The notes under the pieces: generated by a model
Seen by the model: the letters and a program-made list of their open reading frames with translations, nothing else
Told to the model about the DNA's origin: nothing
Databases searched by the model: none
NCBI GenBank assembly: GCA_933228895.1
Contig: OW121848.1
Location: forward strand, 155,202,688 to 155,266,687
Reading direction: 5' to 3'
From: Platycnemis pennipes
Taxonomy: Eukaryota > Arthropoda > Insecta > Odonata > Platycnemididae
Length of the DNA: 64,000 nucleotides
Made by a program: the position numbers and the translations under genes
In this document: in pieces, positions 1-10,460 of the stretch
Position numbering within the stretch: the first letter of the stretch is position 1
Layout of the letters: the number at the start of each line of letters is the position of its first letter

Positions 1-1180
1 TCAATGGTTAGGTTTATGTACATATTTCCACAACCCTGCAGCGCACATATAACAGATGAAGACCAGCGATTTTTTTAAAAATTATCGCGATAAGCTGATG
101 GATACTTTTGCTGACGTTCAAATGTTAACATCCTTCCCAACAAACAATTGATCCGGAACGTTTGCATGAGACGTAAAACTGTTGATCCCTTGGTAGAGCA
201 GGCTAATAAGGAGGCCCCGTTTTCTTTATCCTACTTCTCCTCGCTTCCAATTCCATCGTTAAACCTTTCCTCTCGGTCTCATATGCCTTCCAGAGACTTC
301 AAACTCCACTGGTGGCGAGAGAATTCAGAACTAAGGGGATCCAGCCGAAGAAATCATATTTTGATCGGAGTGTTTTGCAGGCACCTATGTTCTCCTAGTC
401 AGCTTCTCTGAAATGATTCATTATCAGCTGCTTGTTTGATTTCTTCTCCCTTATAGATGAGATTTTAAGAAAGTTCTTGTGTTTCCCCGGCGATCTTCTG
501 GGTGAATTATTCTCCGGTTATTAAATCTGCGTTCAGCCTTCAACCTCCGCAGACGGAGAGCCTAAACTGGATGAAGGCGCCGAAAATGTAATCAGAAGAT
601 AACATCCGCTTTTCCAATTCTTGTTTCACTAAATTTTGGCAAATGCTACATGGATCGCGGTGTGAAAAATGAATCACCGTGACCATAAAGGATAACTCCT
701 TCAGTGTCGTTACCCCAGGGCGTGATCCTAGGGTCGACTGCCCCAAAGATCCTGAAACACTGGTAATATCTACCAACGACATTGATACATATCCGTTTTT
801 GCCGTTAATGCCCCTAATTAGGTTCTGGCGATTAGGGAAAAAGTAATTTGAGTCATCAATGAACCGTTATCCATCTGACTACAAAACGGGAACTTTAGGG
901 GGCATCGAGTCGCGGAAAATTTGCCACTTCATGCCCGTGACCCACATTAATTCATTTTCGCCGGAATCACATTTTACGTTTGAGGAAAATGTCTCAGTCG
1001 CTTTCCACGAAGAGTGCGACGCTAAGAAGACAGATGGAGGCAGAAATTAATTCATAAATGTGTCCTTACTGGTCTTTATTCACAATACGGAGTTTTTTGT
1101 TCTCTAAATTGTGTGAAGACTCGAAGGTGAAACGCGCGAAGTCATTAGCACAAACGCTATAAAAAAACATTATTATTGTC
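1..1180. other. Unassigned sequence, no gene seen
   Basis: No open frame here resembles a known protein. The longest frames (87 codons at 148-411 plus, 80 codons at 540-782 minus) have no recognisable motif and no convincing splice sites. No repeat shared with the rest of the window was noticed. Confidence 0.4.
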
Positions 1181-1608
1181 AATGGGAATCATTGTCAGAT
1201 AGTAGGTTGAAACTTAGACTGAATCGCTTAAATAAAATAATCCAAGATAATATTTTCCCTGATGAAGTTAAAAATATTTTGCGAAATCTAATTTATTATG
1301 GACTGGACCATAATCATAAAATTGGAGAAATTGATTGCCGCACTGACAAATTCAAAATTCCCCTTTTGCCTCGTACAATTAGGGATATGAACAACTGTAA
1401 ATATATCCAATAGCATAAACACGGGTGTATCAATGGATAGCATAGGTAGTTAGATGTTGGTATAAGGACTTTAAGCTCACCCAACTAACAACAAGTTTGT
1501 GCAACTATGCTTTGCTATTTTAATCTTTTTTTTAATTGTGTAGTTTACACTAGAATATAACTTCTAATCCTTTTTGTACATGATATGTAATGCATGTTTG
1601 GTATGAGT
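1181..1608 (+). mobile_element. LINE-A1 fragment (C-terminal RT region and 3' UTR, tail missing)
   Basis: A 73-codon frame at 1192-1413 matches the C-terminal block shared by all LINE-A copies in this window: conserved LKLRLN, YGLDHNHKI, and EIDCRTDKF near the end, stopping at the usual YIQ position. The 3' UTR follows, up to the TGCATGTTTGGT motif. The terminal stem-loop and TGTAGA tail are absent because a second partial copy begins at 1611. It is a dead 5'- and 3'-truncated retrotransposon piece, assigned by similarity to the better copies at 18297-19016 and 29863-30706. Confidence 0.85.
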
Positions 1609-1610
1609 CC

Positions 1611-1756
1611 ATGGGAATCATTGTCAGATAGTAGGTTGAAATTTAGAAGGAATCGCTTAAATAAATTCCAAGATAATATTTTCCCTGACGACGTTAAAAA
1701 TATTCTGCGAGCCACGCATCTATGGTGGCTCGCAGGGTATTGCGTGAATTTAGATG
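1611..1756 (+). mobile_element. LINE-A fragment with internal deletion
   Basis: The first ~100 bp repeat the start of the neighbouring copy (ATGGGAATCATTGTCAGATA and onward). The sequence then jumps, at TTCTGCGAGCCACGC, straight into the 3'-terminal stem-loop (GGTGGCTCGCAGGGTATTGCG) and a decayed tail. All 3' UTR in between is missing. It forms a direct partial repeat with 1181-1290. Confidence 0.75.
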
Positions 1757-2212
1757 TCTAGAAATAAAGCCTTGAGTCAGCGCCATAAAGAAATATTAAA
1801 TGGTAAAATGAAGGCGGGCGCTAAAAATTTCTCAACAACGACTCATAAAGCATTTACTGTTCCGTTATTTCAACATCGCCTCTCTCGCTCAACACCCAAG
1901 CGATGCGAAAACATTTGAACCGCGGCCGAAGTCTCACGTCCGGTTGCACACAATGGGAGCATTCTTTTTCCTAGGAAATAAGGTTTACGGCGTCTTCGTT
2001 AACCGAGTATTTTTTAATAAAACTGGTTTTTTATCACTGGGTACACCCCTATGCATTTCCCGTAATACTTTCAATTTAGTCTTCCTTTCATTGTTTTCAT
2101 TCGCCTGTTCTCTTCTCATGGGATTCCCAGCTATGCTTCCGTCCGCGACATACAAGTGTTTCTGAAGGTTTCCATCCTCACGAACTTTTCCATACATTCT
2201 ATACCATCTGCG
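1757..2212. other. Unassigned sequence, no gene seen
   Basis: Open frames on both strands (1944-2165 plus, 1985-2275 minus) show no recognisable domain. No repeat shared with the rest of the window was noticed. Confidence 0.35.
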
Positions 2213-2532
2213 ACATGCACTCAACAGGAGAGGTACCCACGGACATAGAGAAGAAATTGTCATCGCTACTCCCAAAGAGAAAAGGACTGAGAACCGTAAA
2301 TGCCTTAAGACTATACGCCAGACGCAGATATTGACAGGATATCACCCACCGAAGAACAGAACGAAAATCAAAGGAGTTCCTGGATGAAGACCAATTCGGA
2401 TTCAGGAAAAACAAGGTTACAAAAGAAGTAATATTGGCCCTAGGGCTGCTCATAGAGATGAGAATGGAAAAGAACAAACCGACATTCATTGCGTTTGTTG
2501 ATTTTAGGGAGGCTTTTAATAACGTGGATTGA
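2213..2532 (+). pseudogene. Degenerate LINE-B (RTE-like) reverse transcriptase fragment
   Basis: Translating around frame breaks gives a reverse-transcriptase fingers/palm segment. About 2223-2300 reads TGEVPTDIEKKL. From 2350 the frame reads RRTERKSKEFLDEDQFGF, then a KEVILALGLLIEMRM block, then FVDFREAFNNVD, the RT motif A region with its catalytic Asp. A stop replaces the usual Trp right after NNVD at 2530-2532, and one or more frameshifts lie between 2300 and 2350. QFGFRK and FVDxxxAFDNVDW are typical of RTE-like insect retrotransposons. It is probably an upstream piece of the family whose C-terminus recurs later in the window; that link is inference, since the parts do not overlap. Confidence 0.7.
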
Positions 2533-2655
2533 AATTCAATGCTTGGAATTCTACAGAGAATTTGAGTGTTTTATAAAAGTGGAATAATTATCCAGAGTTT
2601 TCATTAAAACTAGTTCTCTGGTCCAGCCACTCCAGCCCACCCTTCACCTACGCTA

Positions 2656-2783
2656 CATCCACATCTACGCAATGCCATGCAAGCTACCGTGAGGGTGTGT
2701 GGCAGGGGGTGAAGATCACAAAACATGCACTTTTGACATTCAACTAGGCTACCACATGGAAACATGTTAGATAATAGGGTCAC
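2656..2783 (-). mobile_element. LINE-A2 3' tail (antisense)
   Basis: On the minus strand this is the subfamily A2 3' UTR end: CATGTTTTGTGATCTTCACC, then the CCCTGCCACACACC / GCATGGCATTGCGTAGATGT terminus. It is about 130 bp with no coding part. Confidence 0.75.
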
Positions 2784-3179
2784 ATTCAGCTATAGATGGT
2801 TGCAATAAATAATGACAATTACGATAATTGCTACTACAGCACATGTACTTCAAGCAACAACATTTAAAATCTAACCTGCACATTGTTCCGCTTCTTTCGC
2901 AGGCATTGTCACTAATCCCCTCGCCATACGCATCAACAATCACCGTTGTTCCACCAATAATCAATCCTATACCTACTACAAATTCTTTCCCGTGTAACCA
3001 CACGAGCGGTTCGAGGGCACCTGACATGAACATTTCGACAGTATTTTATTCCTTCTTGAGGCTTCCGCGGAGTGTCTGGTTTGAGGATCCATTCGTTTCG
3101 GGATTTCTTCCGCGTGTGTCCATTCTGGGGGGACAAAAGTTTCGCCAACGTTTAAATTCGCGTCTTCAGGTCTGAATTA

Positions 3180-3730
3180 GTGAGCAATGAAGTATTTTAT
3201 TTCTCATCCGTCTCCTTATGGACGTGACACAATCGACGTAAGCGGGTGACGTGAAACGTGTACCGTAAAACGTGAAGAGATGACGCAAGGGTGGGTGAAC
3301 GGAAACAAGAGAGACAATCAGCGCGTAACGCGAGACGCGTACGTGAGAGACGGTCGTCTCCCATCTCTCACGTTTCACGTACACGGAAAACCAATGAAAA
3401 CTGTCCCAGGAATGAGCGATAAGGAGCCACCTGTGGGGAGTTATTGAAGTTACAAGTGGATGCATACCTCTTCTGAACTAAAATTTTGGTCTCAAATATT
3501 GCAAAACTTACTTCTGTCTTTTATTTTAACATAGAGAATTCCCCGGCATTTTAGTAATGAGGGATTCAATTAATGAATACTTAGTTAAAGCTATTGTGTT
3601 TCGGTGAAATTTTATATGGTAACTAATTACATGAAAAAGCTTGTTTGCCATTGTTGACATTGGAGATAGTGAACTTAGAGCCTTAAAATTTTATATCGAT
3701 TATAATATATTATTGATATTCCACACTCTA
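3180..3730. other. Unassigned sequence with repeated ACGTGAAACGTG-like words
   Basis: Between 3230 and 3385 short words of the GTGAAACGTG type recur in both orientations (3248-3260 and 3368-3382), with a GTGAGAGACG...CGTCTC hairpin near 3342-3370. No gene was seen. Confidence 0.3.
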
Positions 3731-3732
3731 AT

Positions 3733-4113
3733 TTGGAGCCGTCCTTTCAGGTATTTTTAGAAGTAGTGCACAAACCTATTATCGGATTCGTTTGCTGGGG
3801 AATTTCTGTACCCCACTCGCCTAAAGATGACTGTCCATCGGCGATACGTGAATATTTACGCAGAAGATATCTGCAACCAAAGGTTTTGCGATTAATAACA
3901 AACAATCCACAAGCAAGAAAACACATCAGTACTGCCGCACGCTATTTGCATAAATTCCACGAGTGCCAACCTTTCCAATTGGCCAATCGTTCGAATTTTC
4001 ACACAGATGCTCAACGTTTAATGGAATTTGAGTCATCCCATACTTTAAAATCTGATAGATTTGATATCTCCTGGTACTCGAGTTCGTTTTCGTCTACAAA
4101 ACACATGAGATAG
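3733..4113 (+). CDS. Unrecognised open frame, 126 codons, starts at TTG
   Basis: This is one of the longer frames in the window not explained by a LINE. It begins at TTG, so the start is arbitrary; it may be part of an exon or an old coding relic. The composition is protein-like, with runs such as AIREYLRRRYLQPKV and STAARYLHKFHECQPFQ, but I recognise no domain, signal peptide or membrane segment. There are no close repeats of it elsewhere in the window. It may simply be chance; no splice sites convincingly bound it. Confidence 0.2.
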   Translation: MEPSFQVFLEVVHKPIIGFVCWGISVPHSPKDDCPSAIREYLRRRYLQPKVLRLITNNPQARKHISTAARYLHKFHECQPFQLANRSNFHTDAQRLMEFESSHTLKSDRFDISWYSSSFSSTKHMR

Positions 4114-5150
4114 CGCCTTCTAAGATGAGGCGGCAAGCTGATATCTTCAAAAAAGCATGAGCACCAAGGTGATCCGAGTTTGAGTATTATCTAGGTCGTT
4201 GACGATACGGTCATTACTCAACGAAATTCCTAGATAAGAAAAGGGAAATGGTTCGCAACTCGTCTATCAAAACTTGGCTTCACGAAAATTACTGGATATT
4301 TATCCAACCCTCAGGATGGTAACCTTCTCTTTCGAATAAAGAGAATTCATTGAGAAGAACCTCCTCAGCGAGTAGACGGCCCATAACACAATCTCTTTCA
4401 CACTGATAAACATCCTCAGTGGAGAAACACAATTCCTCGCTTCATTTGTCAATTACGAACCATTCCCTTCTTCAGCCGACTGACTTCTCGTTAGAAGATG
4501 GTCTCGTGCCATTGCGGCCACACACTGAGCTCTTTGATAAGCACTTTTCGATTGAGAGATCGCCGATCATGTCTCCCCATAAGACTTCTCTCACAAAAAA
4601 AGACGACTTTACCGACGATAATTAACAAATAATGCAGCAGTGAAGGATGGAAAAGAAACATTACAATTTCCAAATTTAGATTGATTTTTCACAACCATTT
4701 TATAATTGCTATGCAACATCTCCACCTGAAGATGATGGACAGTAGGTACCATAGAGTAGGTATAATATACCTATTCTATACTTACTCTGTGATAGTACTG
4801 AAAACCATTGTCGTAAAAACCTAATCAACGTGTAGAGATTGCAGTGGTTCATTTTCATCCTTTATATAGTTAGGATTAACGATTAAAAAAGATTGCTCAA
4901 GAATCTCGTCATTTCCGTTGGCTGGCCCTCTTAGATGAGGCAAACCATCTCCTAAATCCATTACTGCCCAGCATCGTCCGAAATCCTGCATAAGTAATAA
5001 AATTGCCCCACCTGTTGCTCCCTCCTCCTCTTCACATGTCGTGCTCCAAATTGACCCTGACGAGGGAAAATGAGAGACATAATAGTCGCCTTATTCACGA
5101 TTCCAGCTCATTTACAATGTCGCTGCCGTCAGATGCGGTCAGGCTGCGAA
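4114..5150. other. Unassigned sequence, no gene seen
   Basis: AT-rich, with only short frames and a small AT palindrome at about 4757-4775. No repeat shared with the rest of the window. Confidence 0.35.
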
Positions 5151-5560
5151 CGTGACCTTCCCCCCCCCCCCCTTCACTTGTTCACCCGCCACTTCCGAGG
5201 GGCCACGTGACGGCGCACGAGAAATATCCTCGGAAATGACGTCGCGAGGAGTTCGGGGAGATAGGCGGGGAGGTCAGGGGTCAATTCGGGTCACCCTCAC
5301 GGAAGGCCCCCTTGATTATTGCCCGCCCACTCCCTAGGGCCCTTGTAATTGAGGCCCTTTGCCCCGCAGAGGGTCCCGAATACTCGCACGACAGAACAAA
5401 AGCGGAGGCAGGTCCGCACGCGAACCGGGCCCAAGAGATTGCTCAATACGTATTCGCTTTTTCGAATCGGACTTCTCTCGGGGAGTGATCTTAATACATA
5501 AATTGAATCCTCAATTTTTGGAAGAATAAATCCTAAATCATTCTGGAAAAAACGCCATTC
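5151..5560. other. GC-rich patch, no gene recognised
   Basis: It starts with a long C run (5161-5172) and stays GC-rich to about 5430. Short frames on both strands carry no recognisable motif. It could be a CpG-rich regulatory region, but nothing in the sequence demonstrates that. Confidence 0.25.
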
Positions 5561-5654
5561 CACGGTATGTTCGAGAAAGACGGAGTTGGAGTAGTAATTC
5601 AGGCAGAAATGACAGGCATGTTTTCACCAAAACCAACTAAACCAACCAGAATCA

Positions 5655-6402
5655 ACTAAATAATGAACTAAAAACTCAGAATAAATTGTTTGCAATAAAT
5701 ACTCTAAAACTAAATGTCGAAAAATCTTCAGCAATACTAGTAACAATTTCAAACAGAAACCAAAAGGACTTATTTAAAAAAAAACATGCTGACAGTAATA
5801 GAAATAGATAATAAAACTCTATAATACCAAACCCAAGTAAATAACTTTGGGGTGATAGTTGATTCAATGTTAAAATTTGAAAACCATTTAAGTTATTTTT
5901 GTAAAGAAATTGCAATATTATCTAGGATTAGTAAATTTCTATCCATGTGGACAAGACTTTTGGTGTACAAAACAATAATAGCTCCTCCCTTTGATTACTG
6001 CGCCACCATTCTATTTGATACGAACAAAGAAAACTTAAAAAAAACCGCAAAAACTGTAATCAAGAGGTATGAGGGCTATTCTAGCATACCAAACAAGTAC
6101 ACATAGAAATGACATGTTGAAGGCACTTTGTTTCTTATCTTTAGAACAGAGAGTAGTTTATAGAAGCCTTCTATATGTACATAGATATGTATCAAATAAG
6201 AATTCAAATAGAAGTAACGAGTTTAAGAATTTCTTAGTAAGAAGCAGTGAAAACCATAAGTACACAACCAGAAACAGGAACAATTTCTCCTTGGATGTGC
6301 AATGTAATACAGCTGGGCAGAAATCTTTTGTTATTAATGGATTAAAGTTGCATAACAAAATAATGAACGAAATAAGTGACTTAAATGTGAGTGAATGTAA
6401 AA
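5655..6402 (+). pseudogene. Third non-LTR retrotransposon family: C-terminal RT region, broken
   Basis: A translated stretch upstream of 5850 reads TLKLNVEKSSAILVT. The frame 5852-6060 continues with FGVIVDSMLKFENHLSYFCK, SRISKFLSMWTRLLVYKTII and APPFDYCATILF. A frameshift near 6060 moves to the frame at 6069-6402: THRNDMLKALCFLSLEQRVVY, then YTTRNRNNFSLDV, then TAGQKSFVINGLKLHNKIMN. Known family knowledge: this LGVIxDSxLKF...TRNR...TAGQ..F..GLK order is the C-terminus of a widespread arthropod non-LTR retrotransposon group (Jockey- or CR1-like). In-frame stops near 5840 and the frameshift make it a dead copy. It is unlike LINE-A and LINE-B and has no other copy here. Confidence 0.75.
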
Positions 6403-6426
6403 AAAGCTCCGTGATTTTTATCGATG

Positions 6427-6545
6427 TGATTGTAATGAGCGATTCAAACAGAGCAACAATTGCGAACCGTTCGTGTTTGTATCACGTGACTCCTTGGTTA
6501 CCGTTTCGAGTTATTTCCGACGGTTTCAAACACACCACCCCTGGG
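6427..6545 (-). mobile_element. Single arm of the TIR MITE also found at 52118-52427
   Basis: CGTGTTTGTATCACGTGACT, CCTTGGTTACCG and GGTTTCAAACACACCACCCC match the right arm of the inverted-repeat element at 52.1-52.4 kb, and GTAATGAGCGATTCAAAC matches its interior. Only one arm is present. Confidence 0.55.
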
Positions 6546-7150
6546 CGGGATACCTGGATTCGAAGCTGCTTCTTTCGAATTAGAAGGCGAGCACGTTACT
6601 CACCAAAGCCGAACCGCGGTTGTCATCATTATTCATAAAGTCCACACAAACGCACCCTCGCGTGTCCTCGCAATAATTCGCGGTATTGTAATCGCAAGCG
6701 TGTAGAGATTCCCACGAGACCCCTCCTGGCGGTGGTATTCCTGGAAGGGTTTCGAAGGCAAGGGGATAAGGAGGGGTCGATTCGTGTGCTTGCAGCTGCG
6801 TCAGTCAGCACTTCAAGCACCGGCGCGGGGACAATGAGCACTGAGGGAGGGCGGCGGATAATAGTGCAGACTACCTCATGGCGTGCCTTCCGATGAAGTA
6901 ATGGATGGCGGGAAGAGGCTCAACAACTGTGCGGCCCACGGAAGGACGAGGTGCGAATGCCGGGAGGAAGTGAATACGCAGGAAGAGAGAGAGAAGGCGT
7001 AGCAAGGAATCGCTCCAAAGAAATAAGAATGATAAGAGAGGGACGAATTCAAAGACGAGAGTGAAAACTTAAAATGTGATATCATTCATCGCTATAAAAC
7101 TACGAAAAAACGTCATAATCACATCAACAGTAAACTGAGCCAGCTTCCTC
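6546..7150. other. Unassigned sequence, no gene seen
   Basis: Moderately GC-rich to 6990, then AT-rich. Short frames lack any recognisable motif. Confidence 0.3.
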
Positions 7151-7690
7151 AATACAAGGAAAAAGTAGCTGATTTCTCGTACATGATCGTCACTAATACG
7201 AATATCAATATGTTTTACCAAATACTATTTTGATGAATCCTAGTTTAAGATTAGCTGGACCCATGATTTCACGTAAGTGTTTACCCCAGGAAAGATCATG
7301 TGTCAGTCTTATTCCAAGATATTTAATGGATTCCGCGTTTCTTATTTCATTATTACTTATTTTGTATGTGCTAGGAGGAGTACTATTCTTTTTCCAAAAA
7401 TTCATTACTACACTTTTTTTAAATTTAATTCTAACAGCCATGTATCACAGCAATTTTCAATTGCTTGTAGGTCATCATTTAAATATTCTTTATCGTTTGG
7501 GGTTAGAATATCCCTGTACACAACTGCGTCATCGGCAAATAGACGAAGCTTACTTTTTATTGATATCATTAATGTACAGAAGGAACAGGAGTGGACCTAT
7601 CACACTACCTTGTGGGACAACCGAAGTGACTTCAATTTCCAGTGAGGTAACACCGTCCAAAACAACCCTTTAAACCCGATCATGTAGAAA
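7151..7690 (-). pseudogene. LINE-A reverse transcriptase palm and C-terminal region, frameshifted
   Basis: Read on the minus strand from 7690, the translation gives VVPQGSVIGPLLFLLYINDI (RT motif B region), then after a frameshift KLRLFADDAVVYRDIL (motif C, with the catalytic FADD), then DDLQAIENCCDTWLLELNLK. After another shift a 78-codon frame (7205-7441) continues with MNFWKKNSTPPSTYKISNN, ESIKYLGIRLTHDLSWGKHL and IMGPANLKLGFIK. This is the expected order for a CR1/L2-like non-LTR retrotransposon. It is one of only two copies reaching back to motif C, so it is useful for clade assignment. Two frame breaks show it is inactive. Confidence 0.85.
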
Positions 7691-7784
7691 ATCGAACGTA
7701 AGCCGTAAAAGAATGACTCGGATATTGAAGACACATAAGTGTCGAAATTATGTCTCACTCTTGCTTACAAGTGAATGCAGACAC

Positions 7785-8337
7785 AAGCTGATAGTTGCGT
7801 TAGCTTAAAGTCCTTATGCCAACGTGCAACTACTTATTCTATACATTGATACACTTGTATTCTTTCTTTTCTATATAGTTACAGCTATTCATATCCCTAA
7901 TTGTACTAGGGAAGAAGGGCATTTTGAATCTGTCGGTTCGGCAATCAATTTTTTTCTAATTTTATGATTATAATCCATTTTACCGGTTGTAAGTATGCAT
8001 AGTAAGTTGGAGTTCACAAATTATTTTTAACGTCCTCAGTGAAATAACGTCTTGGAATTTAGTTAAAACGTCAAGTATCAATATGAACATACGTTCTGAT
8101 AATGATTCCCTCAATTTAGTTCATCTAACAGATTGGTTATGCTTATATATTTATCATGACATCCCTTTACGTTGGGATAGTTTACGTTAGCTTACTGCTC
8201 TTGCCGACCTTCGCGGCACACGCTCCAGTTCATTATTTAAGCCTATTTCGCAAGGATCCCATATACTAGCAGCGTATTTAAAATGAGGTCTAGTAAGGGA
8301 AAAGTAGCTGATTTCTCGTACATGATCGTCACATGGA
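7785..8337 (-). mobile_element. LINE-A1 fragment, C-terminal RT region plus 3' UTR start
   Basis: On the minus strand this covers, in order, SYFSLTRPHFKYAASIWDP, the NELERVPRRSAR block (8187-8280), a decayed middle, and the 3' UTR words TATCAATGTATAG and GTTGGCATAAGGACTTTAAG. The body holds several stops and a short foreign insertion around 7975-8000. Confidence 0.75.
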
Positions 8338-8685
8338 CATATCGTCGGACAGCACGCTGGACCCTTGCTTTGCGATATTAATCCGTTCCACAGGACCGTC
8401 CCTAAAGTGAATTTCATCGTTAAGTGAACCAACATATTACCGGTCAAGGTATCGATGTACTAACACCGATACCAATGAATTCAGTGGTACACAATAGTGT
8501 ATAGGTACAAAATCTGAGCTGGAATCATGTGGATTAAAATGTTCAAGCGTTTTAAAATAAGAATTTTAATGGGCAATGACAAAAATGGTGCATTTTAAAA
8601 TTCCTATTATGCAGATGGTAAAGTGAATCCACCATAAAGTGAACCCACAGTAAAGCGGAGGCCTAGTGTGACGTTAGATATATAT
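8338..8685. other. Unassigned sequence, no gene seen
   Basis: AT-rich, with two imperfect repeats of an AAGTGAA(T)CCACC-like word near 8620-8650. No gene. Confidence 0.3.
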
Positions 8686-8689
8686 TAAG

Positions 8690-9058
8690 AACGCTGCGTA
8701 TCATGCTAGGTTTGGCCAGACAAATAAGATTAGAGAGATAGATTTTTGCACCGATAGATTTAAAATGTCATTTTTCCCGCGTACCATAAGAGAGCAAAAT
8801 AGGCAGCATTGGAAAGGGGCAATACGCAAATAGGAAAGGGATATGTAGGTGAAATATTGTTGAGTAGTCTGTAGTGCGCGATGAATATATTAACAACCAA
8901 TCCCTTTGATACTAACGATCTAGCTGCATGTGGCCCTATTATCTAGCATGGTTTTATGTAATAGAGTGAATGTCAATAGTGCATGTTTGGTGCTCTTCAC
9001 CCCCTGCCACACACCCTCACGGTGGTTTGCAGGGTATTGCATAGGAGTAGATGTAGAT
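8690..9058 (+). mobile_element. LINE-A2 3' end with complete tail
   Basis: The C-terminal block IREIDFCTDRFKMSFFPRTIR is readable at about 8731-8795, followed by the A2 3' UTR (GGCAGCAT, TTGAGTAGTCTGTAGTGCG) and the terminus CCCCCTGCCACACACC...GGTTTGCAGGGTATTG with a TAGATGTAGAT tail. The tail is the left half of a perfect inverted repeat described separately. Confidence 0.85.
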
Positions 9059-9090
9059 TTAATTTTATTAAATCTACATCTACTCCTATG
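9040..9090. repeat. Perfect 51-bp palindrome at a LINE-A2 3' end
   Basis: Arms 9040-9063 and 9067-9090 are exact reverse complements (24 bp) around a 3-bp loop. The left arm is the LINE tail CATAGGAGTAGATGTAGATT and the following TAAT; the right arm is its mirror copy. Confidence 0.9.
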
Positions 9091-9831
9091 AATTTTGCAA
9101 TGAATTTTGTACGGTTAGCTTTGGTACGCGAGTCAGATTTCTACAGGTTTACTTTATCACCGCGTATCTTAAAGGTAAAAGAGAAAAAAAAGAAGGGAAT
9201 AAATAAGCGAGCTTGGGAGGAACAGTAGCTCCTTTTCCAGCAGTGGAAGTCACACTGTATAGCTCTTTCATTAATCTATCTCCATTGCTCTATCTCTCGC
9301 CGCGCTATATCATCTTCCATTCGCCCTCAGTTGGCTGTTTCTTGGGGGGAGGAAAAGAAAAAAAGATTAACCATAGCTGCTTATAATGCGCCCCTTCCGG
9401 ACGTCCAGCCCATCCGTCCTTCGAACTCAGCAGACAGAGGGCGGGATTGTTCCTTCGAGATATCGCGTGCGCGCAAGCCGACTGCCAAACACGTCGCCCC
9501 TTGATTCGTCTGTCACGTTGCGCGGAGACGCCATGGCTTGGGAGGGGAGGGGGGAATGCCTTATCTCGGATTTAATGCCTCGCCGGTGGTGACGAAAAAG
9601 AAGAAAATACGAGAGTTAACAGCTTCCAGATTTCAAAGAGGCGACGAAGGTTTTAAAATATCTAAATAGATTTTCCGAGCTCCGATCGAACGATTTAGAG
9701 ATTCCTTGGATGGGAGAAATTGGGTTCCAACAGTTAAACCACAGACTCGAGGATGAATCAGGGCAAATATATTAGTTTTAAAAATATCCTTACCCTGACA
9801 ATGATTCACATGGAATCCGTTACAAAATTGA
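9091..9831. other. Unassigned sequence, GC-rich patch at 9380-9600
   Basis: Frames at 8983-9228 and 9386-9592 (plus) have no recognisable domain. Nothing else was seen. Confidence 0.3.
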
Positions 9832-9905
9832 GGTCTCGTGGCCTAACGGATAAGGCATCGGAAATCGGTATCCGAAGTTTATTGGTTCGAATCCTGCCTG
9901 GGTCG
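9832..9905 (+). pseudogene. tRNA-Arg(UCG)-like pseudogene or SINE head
   Basis: The 74 nt resemble an insect tRNA-Arg. The A-box region GTGGCCTAACGGATAAGGC is intact, the anticodon stem is TCGGA/TCCGA, and the B box GGTTCGAATCC is intact. It is followed directly by TTTTTT at 9906-9911, a possible Pol III terminator. Against a working tRNA: the anticodon loop AATCGGTA has 8 nt instead of 7, and the acceptor and T stems pair poorly by eye. It could also be the head of a tRNA-derived SINE, though no body repeated elsewhere was found. Confidence 0.55.
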
Positions 9906-9949
9906 TTTTTTCTTGCCTGAAACGAATTTTGTTTTGTATTTTATCTATA

Positions 9950-9998
9950 TGTCTATATCTGCGACATACCCTCCAAGCCACCTCGGGGGTGTGTGGAT
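9950..9998 (-). mobile_element. LINE-A 3' terminus, short antisense remnant
   Basis: TATATCTGCGACATACCC, CAAGCCACC and GGGTGTGTGG are the antisense LINE-A terminus, just downstream of the tRNA-like unit. Confidence 0.55.
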
Positions 9999-10084
9999 TT
10001 TTATTTTTGGGTGTGATAGTGTTTTAAGATTTTTTTGCAAAGGGGCTGTAGGATAATTAAATTGGCGTATCCAGTCTATTAAAT

Positions 10085-10460
10085 GAACTAAACTAGGAAT
10101 CATAATCAGATCGAAGGTAGAAACTTAAGACTTAATCTCTTAAATAAATTCAAAGATATGTATTCACCGACGGAGTTAAATATACTTTGCGAACTCCATC
10201 TCACTGTGGTAGACTGGACCATTATAATAAAATTAAAGAATTTGACTTCAGAACAGACTGAATCAAAATGTTCTTCTTCCCTCATTCATTTAGGGACATG
10301 AATAACTGTAACTATATCCAATAGCATAAATACGAGTGTATCAATGGATAGCATAGGTAGTTGCATGCTGGTATTAGGAATTTAAGATAACGCAACTAAC
10401 AGCATGATACTGCATGCTTGCTTTGCCATTTTTATGTTTTTTTTTAAATTGTTAATTATC
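10085..10460 (+). mobile_element. LINE-A1 fragment, C-terminal block and 3' UTR
   Basis: It carries the A1 words GGTAGACTGGACCATTATAA, GAACTCCATC, AGGGACATGAATAACTGTAA and ATATCCAATAGCATAAATAC, then GTTGCATGCTGGTATTAGG. The reading frame is broken by stops. It ends in the poly-T/A stretch before the terminal stem-loop. Confidence 0.8.
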
